From Eukaryota sp. TZLM1-RC (lineage: Eukaryota; Metamonada: BaSk clade), in contig JAUPSS010000002.1 in the NCBI GenBank assembly GCA_040285825.1, positions 1,550,001 to 1,614,000 on the forward strand: DNA of 64,000 nucleotides, in the 5' to 3' direction. Below, piece by piece: positions 50,160 through 60,601 of the stretch (the stretch's first letter is position 1; each line of letters begins with the position of its first letter). The position numbers and the translations under genes were made by a program. The notes beneath the pieces are model-generated. The model ran no database searches. It was given only the letters and a program-made list of their open reading frames with translations, and had not been told where the DNA came from.

Positions 50160-50730
50160 ATCACTTCCTAATTCTAGTACTGCGTCTAGGCCTCTTGCAA
50201 GGCGCAGAGTTATTGGAGGTACTCTTACGTTGACTAGTAGTACGTTTTCCAATTTTCTTGTTATTCCTACTGAACAACTTGTAAGCTTCTGAATGTTTAA
50301 CTGAATGGAGAGGCTCTTCTGTTGTCTCACCGCCAAACCATTGAACAGTACAGAAACTACCTGAGTCAGAATTATATTCTGAGAGGATTTTCTCTATAAC
50401 ATGTTTCTCAGCATCGCCTGCTGCGACTGCTTTTAGAAATTCGATATCCTGAGGATTATCTGCGTTATAGATTTTGCAATCTTTCTTAGCAGCTTTTAAT
50501 TCACTGCCAGTGATAAGATTCTTTAATAATAAAGTAGAGTTGGAAGGACGGTCTATTACTAAAAAGGGTCCGTTCCAAGATCCATGTAATTTATTATTCT
50601 GTTTGGTTTTACGTAGGACATGGTCACCAATATTAAATACTATAGAGCGCGAATTAGTATTGTCTACTGAAATCGGAGTATTTGTTAATTGATGACGCTC
50701 TGCTTCTTCCCTTTTTTCTTGCAGACGAGT
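50160..50730 (-). pseudogene. Gypsy B integrase tail, chromodomain-like
   Basis: Out of frame with the pol ORF upstream, the minus strand encodes RLQEKREEAERHQLT, a long linker, then HVIEKILSEYN...FCTVQWFGG and a basic end (CKRPRRSTRIRK). It corresponds to the chromodomain-like tail of element A. One base change in an A-rich stretch near 50730 separates it from pol. Confidence 0.6.
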
Positions 50731-52937
50731 ATTTTCATTTTAATATCGTCTAATAAAGGTATATTGGAATCAAATTTTGATAAGTTTCCTAATATGTTTG
50801 CAGGGTCCGATCTTGGACTAATCGAAGATCCGAACATTAGTTCGTAAGGTGTGAAACCTGTCTTTCTGCTTTTAGTGGAATTTATTAATAGTTGGGATAT
50901 GGGTACATAAGTAGACCAATTTCCGTAATCATTAAAATCTATTAATAATTTTCTCAAGCATTGTAGAACGTCTCTATGTTTTCGTTCTACGAGTCCATTA
51001 CTTTCAGAGTAGTGGGGTATTGAGTTACTCATCTCAATAGCTAATCTGTTACACACTATCTTAAAAGTCTCATTGGCGAACTCAGGACCATTATCACTAT
51101 GAATTAACATAGGTATGCCAAAAATTGCGCAAACGTTCCAAATCAAAGCGTCTGCGGTCTCTAAGGCATTGAGTTCCTTCAGAGGGACTAAAATTGAATA
51201 CCCAGTAAAAGAATCTACAAATACTAATAAGTATTTATTACCATCACTATCAGTATTCAGAGGTCCAATTGTGTCGACATTTAATCTAGCAAAAGGACGA
51301 TTTGCCCAAAGGGAACCTGTGGAAGGTGTTTTTATTCTATTAACTGGAGCCGTTTTTTGACAAGTTGGGCATCTTTTGATGTGGTTTATGAGGTCCTTTC
51401 TCATATTAGGCCAGAAAAAATCGCTTTTGGACAGTTTATGTAGACTGTCGTTTTTGCTGGGGTGGCCTGATTGAACCAATTCATGAATTAATAATAGTGC
51501 CTGTTTTCTGAGGCATTTTGGAATTAAAATTTTATTTTCATTGTTTTTCCAAATTTGAGTATTTTCATCTAGAATTGCATTCTCAAATAGAGGGTCATTA
51601 TTATTCTTGGCTATTTGTTGTTCAGATCTTATTTTAGAGAACCAGGAAGAAAAAATAGGTAAGTCCTGGTGTCTACTTAGGGATGAAATTGATGGGATAT
51701 CTTCGAAGTCCGAATCAGAATCATCGTCTATTGGAGGTATCTCGTAATTCGAAAGTAAAGTATCTGGTATATTTATACTACATATAGAAGCAGTTTCCTC
51801 ATTTTGATCTAAATCAATATTCCTCGATAGCATATCTGCCCAATGGTTATCTTCATCTGTTTCATGGACTATATCAAAGTCGAATTCAGATAGTATCGGC
51901 AGCCATCTCTTTACAATTCTATTTTTCTCTGGAGCTGTGGCCAGGAATGCAATGTTTTTGTGATCAGTGAAAATTGTTAGATGTCTAGTCAAAAGGTAGC
52001 TTTCTAAACAACTTTCAGTTAAAATCAGAAGTATTGCGTATAATTCTTTCTGTAAAGTGGACCATTTTCGTTGTGTTTCTGTAAGTAATCTACTATAAAA
52101 CGACAATGGTTTCACTTTTCTTTTATTCAGCGGGGTTCCTGCAGGGGAGTATGAATCAATTTCTTGCCAAATAACGCCTCCAACTGCTACATCTGATGCG
52201 TCGGTACTTATTAGTACGCGCTTGCCCGGAGCTGGTAATTCAAGGGGCATGTGATTAATTATTAAATCTTTTATTTGTTTAAGATAATCGTCATGCTCGA
52301 TGGTCCATTTTATTACTCTAGGTTTTCCTTTAATTAACTCATTAATTGGAGCTATTGACTCGGAAATACCTGGAAGCCATTCTCTTATATAATTGATGGA
52401 TCCTACCAATGAGCGAACTTCTTTCACTGATTTTGGTCTAGGGATTCTCATCAAAGCTTCGATTTTTTTCTTACTAATAAATCTGGTTTTATCCTGGAAG
52501 GTGCTTCCTAAAATATCAATAGGGTGTTTGGATGTTACGAATTTACATTTACGTAAACCTATATTTACACGTCTATTTCTGGCGCATTGGAGGACTCTTT
52601 GTAATCTCTTATAGAATTCATCGAAAGTCGTTCCAACTATTATAATATCAATATATATGAAAACGCCATCAATTTGGAATATTTCCATCATTACATTTTG
52701 AAATACTGCTGGGATGTTCTTTAATCCGAAGCAAGCTCTTTTAAACATAATTGACCTTCCAGGGATTGAGATTGATGTTTTCTCAATGTCCTTCTCAGCT
52801 ACATTCATTTGCCAGAAAGCTTTTGGTAAATCAAGCGTGGCTATGTAATCTGCTCTACTTAAAAACTCTAAAATATCACCAATCCTAGGTAGATTAGGCT
52901 CTACTGAAATCGTGGGCATTGACTCCATCTTTACCAC
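50685..52937 (-). pseudogene. Gypsy B RT, RNase H and integrase
   Basis: 750 codons. RT: ATLDLPKAFWQM, and an active site FIYIDIIIVG where element A has FIYIDDIIIIG, so the second Asp of YxDD is missing by an in-frame codon loss. RNase H: LISTDASDVAVGGVIW, KELYAILLIL, FTDHKNIAF. Integrase: SGHPSKNDS...CPTCQK zinc site and NVDTIGPL, HSDNGPEF, GLVERKHRD as the DDE core. The first RT block is in the preceding ORF, one frame away. Confidence 0.8.
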
Positions 52938-55900
52938 TAAAGTCTCCAGTTAGCCTGGGTTTCTTGCCGTCAGGATATATAACTAAGACAATAGGAGAGC
53001 TGAATTTATAATTAGAATCAACTGCGTAGCCCATTTCAATCAGTTCATCAAATATTTTGTTTGCTATTTCCATTTTGCTGGGATTTAATCGTCTAGCAGG
53101 TTTATGTACTATAGCGTTCTCGTCTCTAAAGGGGATTGTTAGAGGTTTACAATCGATTCCTTTTCTGTTTGGAGTTTCACTAAAAACATCGCTGAAAATT
53201 CCTAGTAGACTCGTTAATTTTATTTTATTATTATCATCATCTAATTTTATCTCACAACCAGATCTAGTTAACTGCTCCTCAAAATCGGAAGGACTCGGTG
53301 ATTGGTTATCTAAGGTCCCAATCGAATGTTGAGCGATTCTTGAGTCGAATTCAGATTCCGCATTTAACAAAGTGCGGTGTTCTTTGTCTAATCTAATGAA
53401 AAGACCATCATCCGTTTGAAGCCCAAGTGTTTTTAACATGTCTATTCCTATTAATAATTTGTTCGAACCCGGGATTATGGGAAGAGTATGTCTATAATGT
53501 ACCTGGTGCGCAATGCTTCCTACGTTGAACGACAAAATACCATTTGCACTCCCTAGCGATTTACTTGATACGTTATTGGCTGGTAAGAACTCAATTGTAT
53601 CATCTCTATTAATTGACATGTTGCATTTGTTAGCCAAATCTTCTGTTATAACCGAACAAAACGCTGCCGAATCAATAGTTGCAATCATTTTTATATTATT
53701 TATTAAAATCTCCAATCTTAGAAATGGAGAACGCTGGGATCTGATGTGGTTCCCACTAACCGTAGAATTTATACCAAAAATACTATTGATATCAGAGCTG
53801 GGTTTGTGGAATTGTAGAGGATTTAGTAAGAATTGTTGAGCTGTTGGGGAGTTGTTAACTGGGTTTCCGAAATCGGCAATTGATTGATTATGATTGATTG
53901 CGTTGATTTGTTTCCGATTGGGAAAGTTTCCTGTATTTCTGACCCTGTTGCTGAAACTGTCAATCCGTCTGTGAGAGGTCAAACTAGCTGACACGTTCTC
54001 AGAAGGGGATGATATTGATGATGTATCCTCTTGTGTATTTATGTAATAAATAGGTCTATATTGACCTCTACCTTTATGTCCTCTAAAATGGCCACCTCGG
54101 CCCCTACCTCTAAACCTAGAAACACGTCTACCACGGCCACCTCGGCCTCTAACTGCACTGCCACTTCTCGCAGGCTGATCAGCCTCGCCGATCTTAAACC
54201 TCAATTCTTTTGGTACCTTGCTCCTGGTACAACGAGGGTCTTTGCATTCGAAAACCGTGTGACCGATAGGATTATTTCCTTCGGTGACGTTACAGAATGT
54301 ACAGAACTTAGATCCCTCTCGTTCATGTCTTTCTGGGACATATTTGTTTTGGGGAGTTCCTTTGAATCCGCCTCCCGAGCGACGTTTAGTACCTGGACCA
54401 GATGGGGTTGCTCCTCTAGAGAACGTTCTCATGGTCGAAAGGCCTAATGGGATGTCTTCTTCTCTTTCAGCTTGTTTTTTCAAAAGTTCCATGGTGTGCC
54501 TATTTCCTGTTGTTTGGCACCAAGCTAGAAAGTGTTTCCTGGTGGTCGAAATCAGGTCTAACAAAGTTGTACCTGTTGAAGGGTCCCATAAATCTTCTCT
54601 TGTCCAATGGCTTGCCAGCTCCTTGGTGATGGCAAAATTATCTATACCCAAGAGAAAATATTCTGCAATAAGGGCGGGTGAGAGGGTTATTAAACCGCTG
54701 CTTCCCCTAATTGATGCAGATATGGAGTGATCAACCATATAGGTAGTCATCCTCAGGACGTTTCCAAAATCTTCGACGAACCTACCAAATTCATTGTCCG
54801 CATCCACTTTGTTATGGATGTTTCTCCAATTTATGCATGGTTTCGCTAGGGCGGTGCAAGCCTCGTGATATGAGGTAAATTGTGTCCTCCGTAGCAGAAA
54901 AACCATTAAATCAGCGTCTGAGAAGTCCGGTCTTAGAAGTCCTATCATCATACTTCTGAATAAGTCATAATGATGGATAGGAGGTCCCAAACGTTTCGTC
55001 AGTTCTGGGTCGGTCCTTAAGAGTGGCTGTTTCATGTCCCTGTCTATTTCTTCTCTGATGTGAGATGGGAGTGATGATAACAACTCAGGGGTAATCTGGG
55101 TCTTTCCTTCGCCAAATATTTGGGTTGCTATCAACATAGCACGAGACCAATCAGATTGGCCAGGGGCTTGAAAGCTTCGATTGGCTATCTTGCGCCCGTA
55201 TTTGTCCCATGTTTGGAATTTGAGGAGGAAGGAGACGAGAGACATCTTATTAAGAGGGTCCTTCTCAGATAGGTGAGGGGCTTTATATTCAGCTGACCTA
55301 GGCTGAGAGTCCACATGTCTCTGAAGACTACTTGCTATACTCATATCCAAAATATTTCTAGAAGCTTGGAGGTCTTCCAAACGGAGAGGCTCCTCAGAAG
55401 TAACTCTTCTACGAGGGGGTTGAGGAGGAGGTGTTTCATCTAAACTAGGTCCTCTCAACTCGACTTCGTCTTCTGATGCGCTAGTGAGCATGGGTTGGGA
55501 GGGACTTGATGGTCCCTGAACCACTCTGGTAGGTCTGTTTGCTCGTTCTGTCACATCTACTGTTGGGATGTGATCAGGGAGTACGTCAATGGAACAGACT
55601 TGTACCGGTTGCTCTTTTTCAGATATAATTGGGGCAATTATAGGAAGTTTAGGTCTCTGGTGGAGCTCTGTTGATTGATCACCCGTGACCAAGAACCTGA
55701 ACTTTTTCTTCCTTGTCGTTGATTCCCCGAATTGCTGAATGAAGTTATTTGGGCGGCTCCTAAATGTGGATACGCTCGAGCGTTCCAACTTGCTTGGATT
55801 TGTGCTGTCTGCTTGTTCCGTGTATTCTCTGAAACAAGTAGGAGCCCCATCCTCTACCTCTGAGTAGTTATGGATGATCGTATCAAAGTGCGAGTCCATC

Positions 55901-56739
55901 CATGCCGGTAATTTAGTTTGCAGGATGTCATCGGTATCGGTTCTGCTCCTTCGTTCGATGGCTAAGAACCTGATCCTTCTCCCGAACTGATCTAAGTGAA
56001 TGGCTTCCCAATCAGGCCTATCTTTGATAGGCTTTGCCAGAATCACATGGATCTTTCTATCCATACCGGTTATCCTAGGACGGCGTTCTGCCTCGCGTCC
56101 ATAGGTCTCTCTACTCAAAGTGTCCAACGCGTTAATGAGTTCTCTTCTCTCATTTTGAGGGAATTCGTAGACTCTAATAGGGTCCCCTTTATGGCCCAGA
56201 GTCTGGAATCCCACATTTCTACCAGATTTTGATATTTGCTTCCAAAGGGGAGGGAGCTGCTCGAACAAACAATAATCTGTTGGTTCAAGGTGAGCTTCCG
56301 CGTCCTTCATTATCTGTTGGCGAAGCTCTTTTTCATCGTCGTCCATTTCTTCTAAAACGGACTGGAGTTCTTCGTAGTCCTTTAGGGCAGACGAAGTATC
56401 CGAGCTTAACCCAACATTTTCTTTAGGTGAGGAGGGGGGTGGTCCCGTTCCTGAAACCTTATCTGGTTTGTTGGACATGGAAGAGGCGGGAGGTGGTTCC
56501 GTGCCTGGTTCCATTGTTTTTGATTTGGAAGAGGCGAGAGGTGGTTCCGTGCCTGGTTCCATATCTTTCTCATGAGGAGGGGCGGAGGGTGGTCTCGAGC
56601 CCGAGTCCTCTTCTTTATTTGACTCTTCAGTCCCTGCTGTTGTCGTATATATGCTCAAAGCATCTCTGTCGTACTGTTGCATCTGTCTAATGTAAAAAAT
56701 TTGGCTGGAGTCAGTGTCCTGGCGAGGAGAGACTGACAT
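52894..56739 (-). CDS. Gypsy B gag-protease with start of RT
   Basis: 1281 codons. The N-terminal region is acidic/Pro-rich with two tandem repeats (MEPGTEPPLASSKSK and MEPGTEPPPASSMSN). A capsid-like helical region spans about 500-780. CTFC...HTVFEC (about 830) is a long-spaced zinc finger rather than a CX2CX4HX4C knuckle. An RG-rich box (RGRGGRGRR, FRGRGRGGHFRG) lies at about 860-890. The protease has MIATIDSAAFCSVI (DSA instead of DT/SG) near 1020. The first RT segment ends at GDFSGKDGVNA, where the frame is lost. Confidence 0.8.
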   Translation of the reverse strand: MSVSPRQDTDSSQIFYIRQMQQYDRDALSIYTTTAGTEESNKEEDSGSRPPSAPPHEKDMEPGTEPPLASSKSKTMEPGTEPPPASSMSNKPDKVSGTGPPPSSPKENVGLSSDTSSALKDYEELQSVLEEMDDDEKELRQQIMKDAEAHLEPTDYCLFEQLPPLWKQISKSGRNVGFQTLGHKGDPIRVYEFPQNERRELINALDTLSRETYGREAERRPRITGMDRKIHVILAKPIKDRPDWEAIHLDQFGRRIRFLAIERRSRTDTDDILQTKLPAWMDSHFDTIIHNYSEVEDGAPTCFREYTEQADSTNPSKLERSSVSTFRSRPNNFIQQFGESTTRKKKFRFLVTGDQSTELHQRPKLPIIAPIISEKEQPVQVCSIDVLPDHIPTVDVTERANRPTRVVQGPSSPSQPMLTSASEDEVELRGPSLDETPPPQPPRRRVTSEEPLRLEDLQASRNILDMSIASSLQRHVDSQPRSAEYKAPHLSEKDPLNKMSLVSFLLKFQTWDKYGRKIANRSFQAPGQSDWSRAMLIATQIFGEGKTQITPELLSSLPSHIREEIDRDMKQPLLRTDPELTKRLGPPIHHYDLFRSMMIGLLRPDFSDADLMVFLLRRTQFTSYHEACTALAKPCINWRNIHNKVDADNEFGRFVEDFGNVLRMTTYMVDHSISASIRGSSGLITLSPALIAEYFLLGIDNFAITKELASHWTREDLWDPSTGTTLLDLISTTRKHFLAWCQTTGNRHTMELLKKQAEREEDIPLGLSTMRTFSRGATPSGPGTKRRSGGGFKGTPQNKYVPERHEREGSKFCTFCNVTEGNNPIGHTVFECKDPRCTRSKVPKELRFKIGEADQPARSGSAVRGRGGRGRRVSRFRGRGRGGHFRGHKGRGQYRPIYYINTQEDTSSISSPSENVSASLTSHRRIDSFSNRVRNTGNFPNRKQINAINHNQSIADFGNPVNNSPTAQQFLLNPLQFHKPSSDINSIFGINSTVSGNHIRSQRSPFLRLEILINNIKMIATIDSAAFCSVITEDLANKCNMSINRDDTIEFLPANNVSSKSLGSANGILSFNVGSIAHQVHYRHTLPIIPGSNKLLIGIDMLKTLGLQTDDGLFIRLDKEHRTLLNAESEFDSRIAQHSIGTLDNQSPSPSDFEEQLTRSGCEIKLDDDNNKIKLTSLLGIFSDVFSETPNRKGIDCKPLTIPFRDENAIVHKPARRLNPSKMEIANKIFDELIEMGYAVDSNYKFSSPIVLVIYPDGKKPRLTGDFSGKDGVNAHDFSRA

Positions 56740-56822
56740 GATATCCGCTGAAGATATCCTCTGTTTGATAGCTGTGAGTTGTGTGAACGGTATACCTATA
56801 ACCTAATACGGCCAATAATTAT

Positions 56823-56903
56823 TGTTGCCTTAGGTTGCAAAAGTGGTTGAGATAAAGATAATTTATTTTCTATTCATATTATAAAAGCCTTAGGGCGCCA
56901 ACA
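56823..56903 (-). repeat. Gypsy B 5' LTR
   Basis: 81 bp, identical to the 3' LTR. It is very short for a Ty3/gypsy element but still has to contain promoter and polyadenylation signals; tattataaaag could act as a TATA-like box on the plus strand only, so the minus-strand promoter is unclear. Confidence 0.9.
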
Positions 56904-57449
56904 TATAGTGGAATAGAATTTTGTTGCATGGAAAATTCGTTGTTAGAGACATTTGTCCCATGTACCTTGTACTGTTACCACTAAAATACAGTACAATTTA
57001 CTTTTGGTTAAATGTCATACAATCGATCTCCTTCCACCTATTCAGGTTTTTGATTATGTTTTTACCCGCACCCCAGTGCGAGCTTCAAATTACGGGATGC
57101 TCCAGAACCATACATTAGATATTAGTCTACATTAAAAATTATCCTCAATAATCTATATATGATATTTCAAGCAGAAGTTCTACAAACTACTAGTCTATAT
57201 TAAAATCAACATTAATGAAATTCATGGACACATACAGTACACTTGTATCGACCATTGGACATGATTTCCATTGGCGTTTTTACAAGGGTACCATAGAGTA
57301 GTAGTAAGAAAGTGGTCTACGGAAGAAGACATACAGTGCATTTATTGACGTTTCCAAGCTGAAGCCCAGTGTCTCATTCACTGTTGCCACGTCAAATCAC
57401 GCACCGGGTTCATACTCGGGGGTCCGTTAGCAAAAACTGATGCACCCTT
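56904..57449. other. Intergenic, no gene supported
   Basis: About 545 bp. A plus frame (DLLPPIQVFDYVFTRTPVRA, about 57027-57086) has protein-like composition but no start, family or neighbour to support it. Confidence 0.4.
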
Positions 57450-57610
57450 TGACACTTCATTTCAAATTTCGTGTTTCTTTGACACATCATTATTTTCCAT
57501 TTTTGGAAATTATTCCAAACATCTCCTGTTTTTGATGATAGTCTTCCGTTTAAAGAAAATGGAACAGCAATAATAACAAAATAATAATAGCAAAATCTAG
57601 TCATTGTTAG
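57450..57610 (-). mobile_element. Remnant of a family III non-LTR
   Basis: The minus frame includes IIAVPFSLNGRLSSKTGDVW and NNFQKW, matching FIAFPFSINGRLSVEAETFL...DFQKM of family III. It is a small degraded piece about 110 bp from the next copy. Confidence 0.6.
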
Positions 57611-57716
57611 CATAAACCAGGTTTTGTTAATGTGGATTAATATAAATGCCTTATATATATATGTTGATCCACACAAAAATTGTGTGGATTTTCTAGATTT
57701 CTCATAGAATTATATT

Positions 57717-59865
57717 ATTTATTGAATTTGCACACTTGATTAAATTAATTCATAACTAATGGGACGACTATCATTGAACCAAGATTTCCTCTACAAAATC
57801 TTGATCTGCTTGCTGTCTAGCTAGAGCTTCTCTTATTCGATTGAAAAACCGAGCTAATCTATTAACAACAAATTGAATCCGAGAACGCCATAAAAAAATG
57901 TCAAATCTTTTCATTGTTTTTACTTGAACCATTTTTTGGAAGTCATTCAAAATTCTGCTTCATCTGATAGTCTTCCGTTTATCGAAAATGGAAAAGCAAT
58001 AAAAACCAATGTTGTGTTTCTATCAGCATTAGCTTCTTCGATATATTTGTCATATTTTCTATGTTTCTCTTTTGCTTTAAAATCATGAGCAGTCACAAGA
58101 TTAAGTTTTCTTCTGTGAACCAAAGTATCATTTGCAACATTACATGAGACAAAGTCAACAATAGCTTCAGAATTATCAATCCAATCACAGTATACATCAC
58201 CTCTATCATCAGAACCAAAATTATTCAGAGAAAGTGTTTCCTTCAGCAGGGGCTCTTTGATACACGATATTCTTGCAGTTTGTGCCATATTGAAAACAGT
58301 GTCTCTAACAGCATTATGTAATGAAGAACGATAAGTTATCAATTTAGAGCAATTCAGAGCATGGCGCAAAGTGAGTTGAGGTGAATTCGAACAAATGAAT
58401 TGTTGTTTTGATAATAATTGATCAATAAGGATATTCAGATATAATCTCATTTTTGTTACAAACGCTTTATTAGTAGCACACAGTCCAAACCTTCGTGGGA
58501 CAATGGTTACAAACAGTGAAGAATCTGATGACTGGTTTTCACAAACATCCTTTTCCAATAACAAAGAGTGAAGATCTTGATTTAAAACGGCCGAGGTGCA
58601 TTTATTATTATAAAGATCTTTTTCATACATTCCAGTCAATCGTTTCTGTATTGTTCGCAGAGTGTACTTCAAATTTAAAACATTTTTTTCTGGAATATTG
58701 CCATTGAATGATTGGGGAAAACATCGACCCCATTTTTCTACATCAATTTTTGAAATTTCTTCATTTAATGCAAAAACAGTGGAACTTTGCGTTGTCATCA
58801 ATAAATCTTCCCAATCTGCAAATCTTTCGGAAAACTCAAAGATTGCATTTCAACATCCACCAACAAAAGCACACGAGGTAAGAATAGAAGCCTTCGTCCA
58901 CCCTAAACCGCCATAATGTGGACTAAGGTAAGTATGATCTGGAATTTGACACATTTTACATCCCAGTAATTGAGACAGAACTTTTGCACGTAACTCATTA
59001 AACTTCTGAGCCAAATGTCTAGTGACGAGAGGATTTGTAGATCGAAATATATGATTAAAATTGGAACTAAAACACAGTCTTATAATGGTAAATTTGATGT
59101 GTTTTTTTATATCTAAATTCATCATTCGGTCAATTTTTTCCAAAATTGAGTTCAACTTTTCAAACAATTCTTTGGTAATTTCATCATTATTTCCTAAAAA
59201 CGAACCCAAATGACGAATAGCATCAATTTAATATATAATTTGGCTTGAATTTCAACACCATCAACTATTGTAGAAACTGGAGAATTCGAAAGTAAAACAC
59301 ATTTGAGTAAATTAAGTTGGAGGCCAATTTTGTTAAATAGTTCTTTGAAACATACAGTTGCTCTTTTCACAATCTTTAAGTCACCTATAAGAACAACATC
59401 ATCCATATAGGCAATCATTTTAGCGAAGGAAACATCTTTCGAATTTGCATAAAATAGTATGAATGGCCAAACAAAACAAAAGAGGTCCTAAAGCATCTTC
59501 TCGCTATACACCATTTGATGATTTCAAAATGGAATCACCAAAATGCAAATTAGAATTTGTGCTATATGTTGATTGAAAATAAGGCATTAATTCTGGCAAT
59601 TATTGTAACAAAGCACCATGAATACTGCAGCGATGAATTGAATTAAATGCATTGCTAAAATCCAACGACATACAAACATTGGATTCATTTTGATGAAATA
59701 AAATATCTGTAGCAAATACTGCTGAAGAAACTCCATCAGTGGTATTAATTCCATACTGAAAGGGCAATACAATCGTTTTTGTTTTTTCATTGAATCAAAT
59801 ACGATTTATAAGATTTCTCATCAAATACTGTATGCAAGTTATCCCGGCTTCTTTAGAGACTCGAT
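57717..59865 (-). mobile_element. Non-LTR retrotransposon, family III, longest minus-strand copy
   Basis: From the 5' side: SKEAGITCIQYLMRNLINRI (about 59850-59790), NTTDGVSSAVFATDILFHQN, the RT palm with MIAYMDDVVLIG (frame 59418-59194), the thumb (59209-58850), then CCHC and endonuclease (58801-57947), and the tail antisense atttattgaatttgcacac. At least four frame breaks. It extends further 5' than the copy at 16072. Confidence 0.85.
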
Positions 59866-59869
59866 CATC

Positions 59870-60287
59870 TGAGTTAAAACCCTTTTCTGTCAATGTTAAT
59901 GACTCATTATTGTCGTTCTATTCTAATGGTTCATCTGTTTTCCTCTGTAGTTCATTCTTGTCAAAATCTCTTGGATCATGGCTAAGCACCAGTGGGATTT
60001 GTTGTAGCAAAGGCCATCTGGAAGCTCTTACGCTATTCAATCCCTCCATCTTATTATTATCTTTTACTACTCCGTTTCTCTTTGAAGATATACCTTTACC
60101 GTCCACTTTGTTGTGCAAGCAGGCATTAGATAACGCAAATTTTGTGGTTAAGACAGACAACAGTTTTGAAATTGACATTGAAAAGGCCAAACAGTTCACC
60201 AGTCACTTGCTGAACCGTTTGGAATCAATCGACAAGAATAATGCTAAAGACATTCTGGAAATCTTTATTAATAAAAAGTATCTTTAA
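59870..60287 (+). other. C-terminal host ORF truncated by a non-LTR insertion
   Basis: About 135 codons in one frame to the stop at 60287 (SSELKPFSVNVNDSLLSF ... KDILEIFINKKYL). It has host-like composition and a helical C-terminus. Its frame runs backwards into the antisense of the element at 59865, so the natural start is lost or the N-terminus lies elsewhere. Family not recognised. Confidence 0.45.
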
Positions 60288-60601
60288 CAATTAAAAATCA
60301 CCAAATTCACATCTTATTTAACACTTAAAACATATTATTATTAAAGAAATCAAGAATGAGACAGTGATTGATGACTTGAGAATCTGTTATCGTGTATTTC
60401 CCTGGCTTTCATGTGTTCATAGCGGAGAGGACATGTAGTTAGACTAAAGGAACCACAGAATGTGTAAAACAGTTGTAGATAACGAACAGGGAGTACAATA
60501 GAATTACACAGCCATGTTGAATATAGAGAAATGGATTTATCCACACAACCAGTGATCCAATACATTCACATCAATAGAACCTGCATTCAACATTGTTCCC
60601 T
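60288..60601. other. Spacer upstream of the ABC transporter
   Basis: 314 bp. A minus frame (60565-60350) is not protein-like enough to call. The sequence just before the ATG (caacattgttccct) resembles neither arm of the start-codon palindrome closely. Confidence 0.45.

Larger units (their letters stand above)
49964..56903 (-). mobile_element. Full-length Ty3/gypsy retrotransposon B
   Basis: About 6.94 kb between two identical 81-bp direct repeats. On the minus strand: LTR, gag with an RG-rich nucleic-acid-binding region, protease, RT, RNase H, integrase, chromodomain-like tail, polypurine tract, LTR. The LTR ends are TGTTG...CAACA. A TGG-starting primer-binding-site candidate (TGGCCGTATTAGG, minus) begins about 8 bp inside the 5' LTR. 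The flanks are taca and tata, so a target duplication is not exact. The coding frame is broken at about 52940 and 50730, and the RT active site lacks one Asp. Confidence 0.9.

Noticed and set aside
56490-56580. Two near-identical units in the gypsy B gag as a minisatellite
   Set aside because: They encode the repeated MEPGTEPP segment in frame and are best seen as an internal protein repeat.
49960-56907. Target-site duplication for gypsy B
   Set aside because: The 4-bp flanks are taca and tata; one of four bases differs, so a duplication is not demonstrated.
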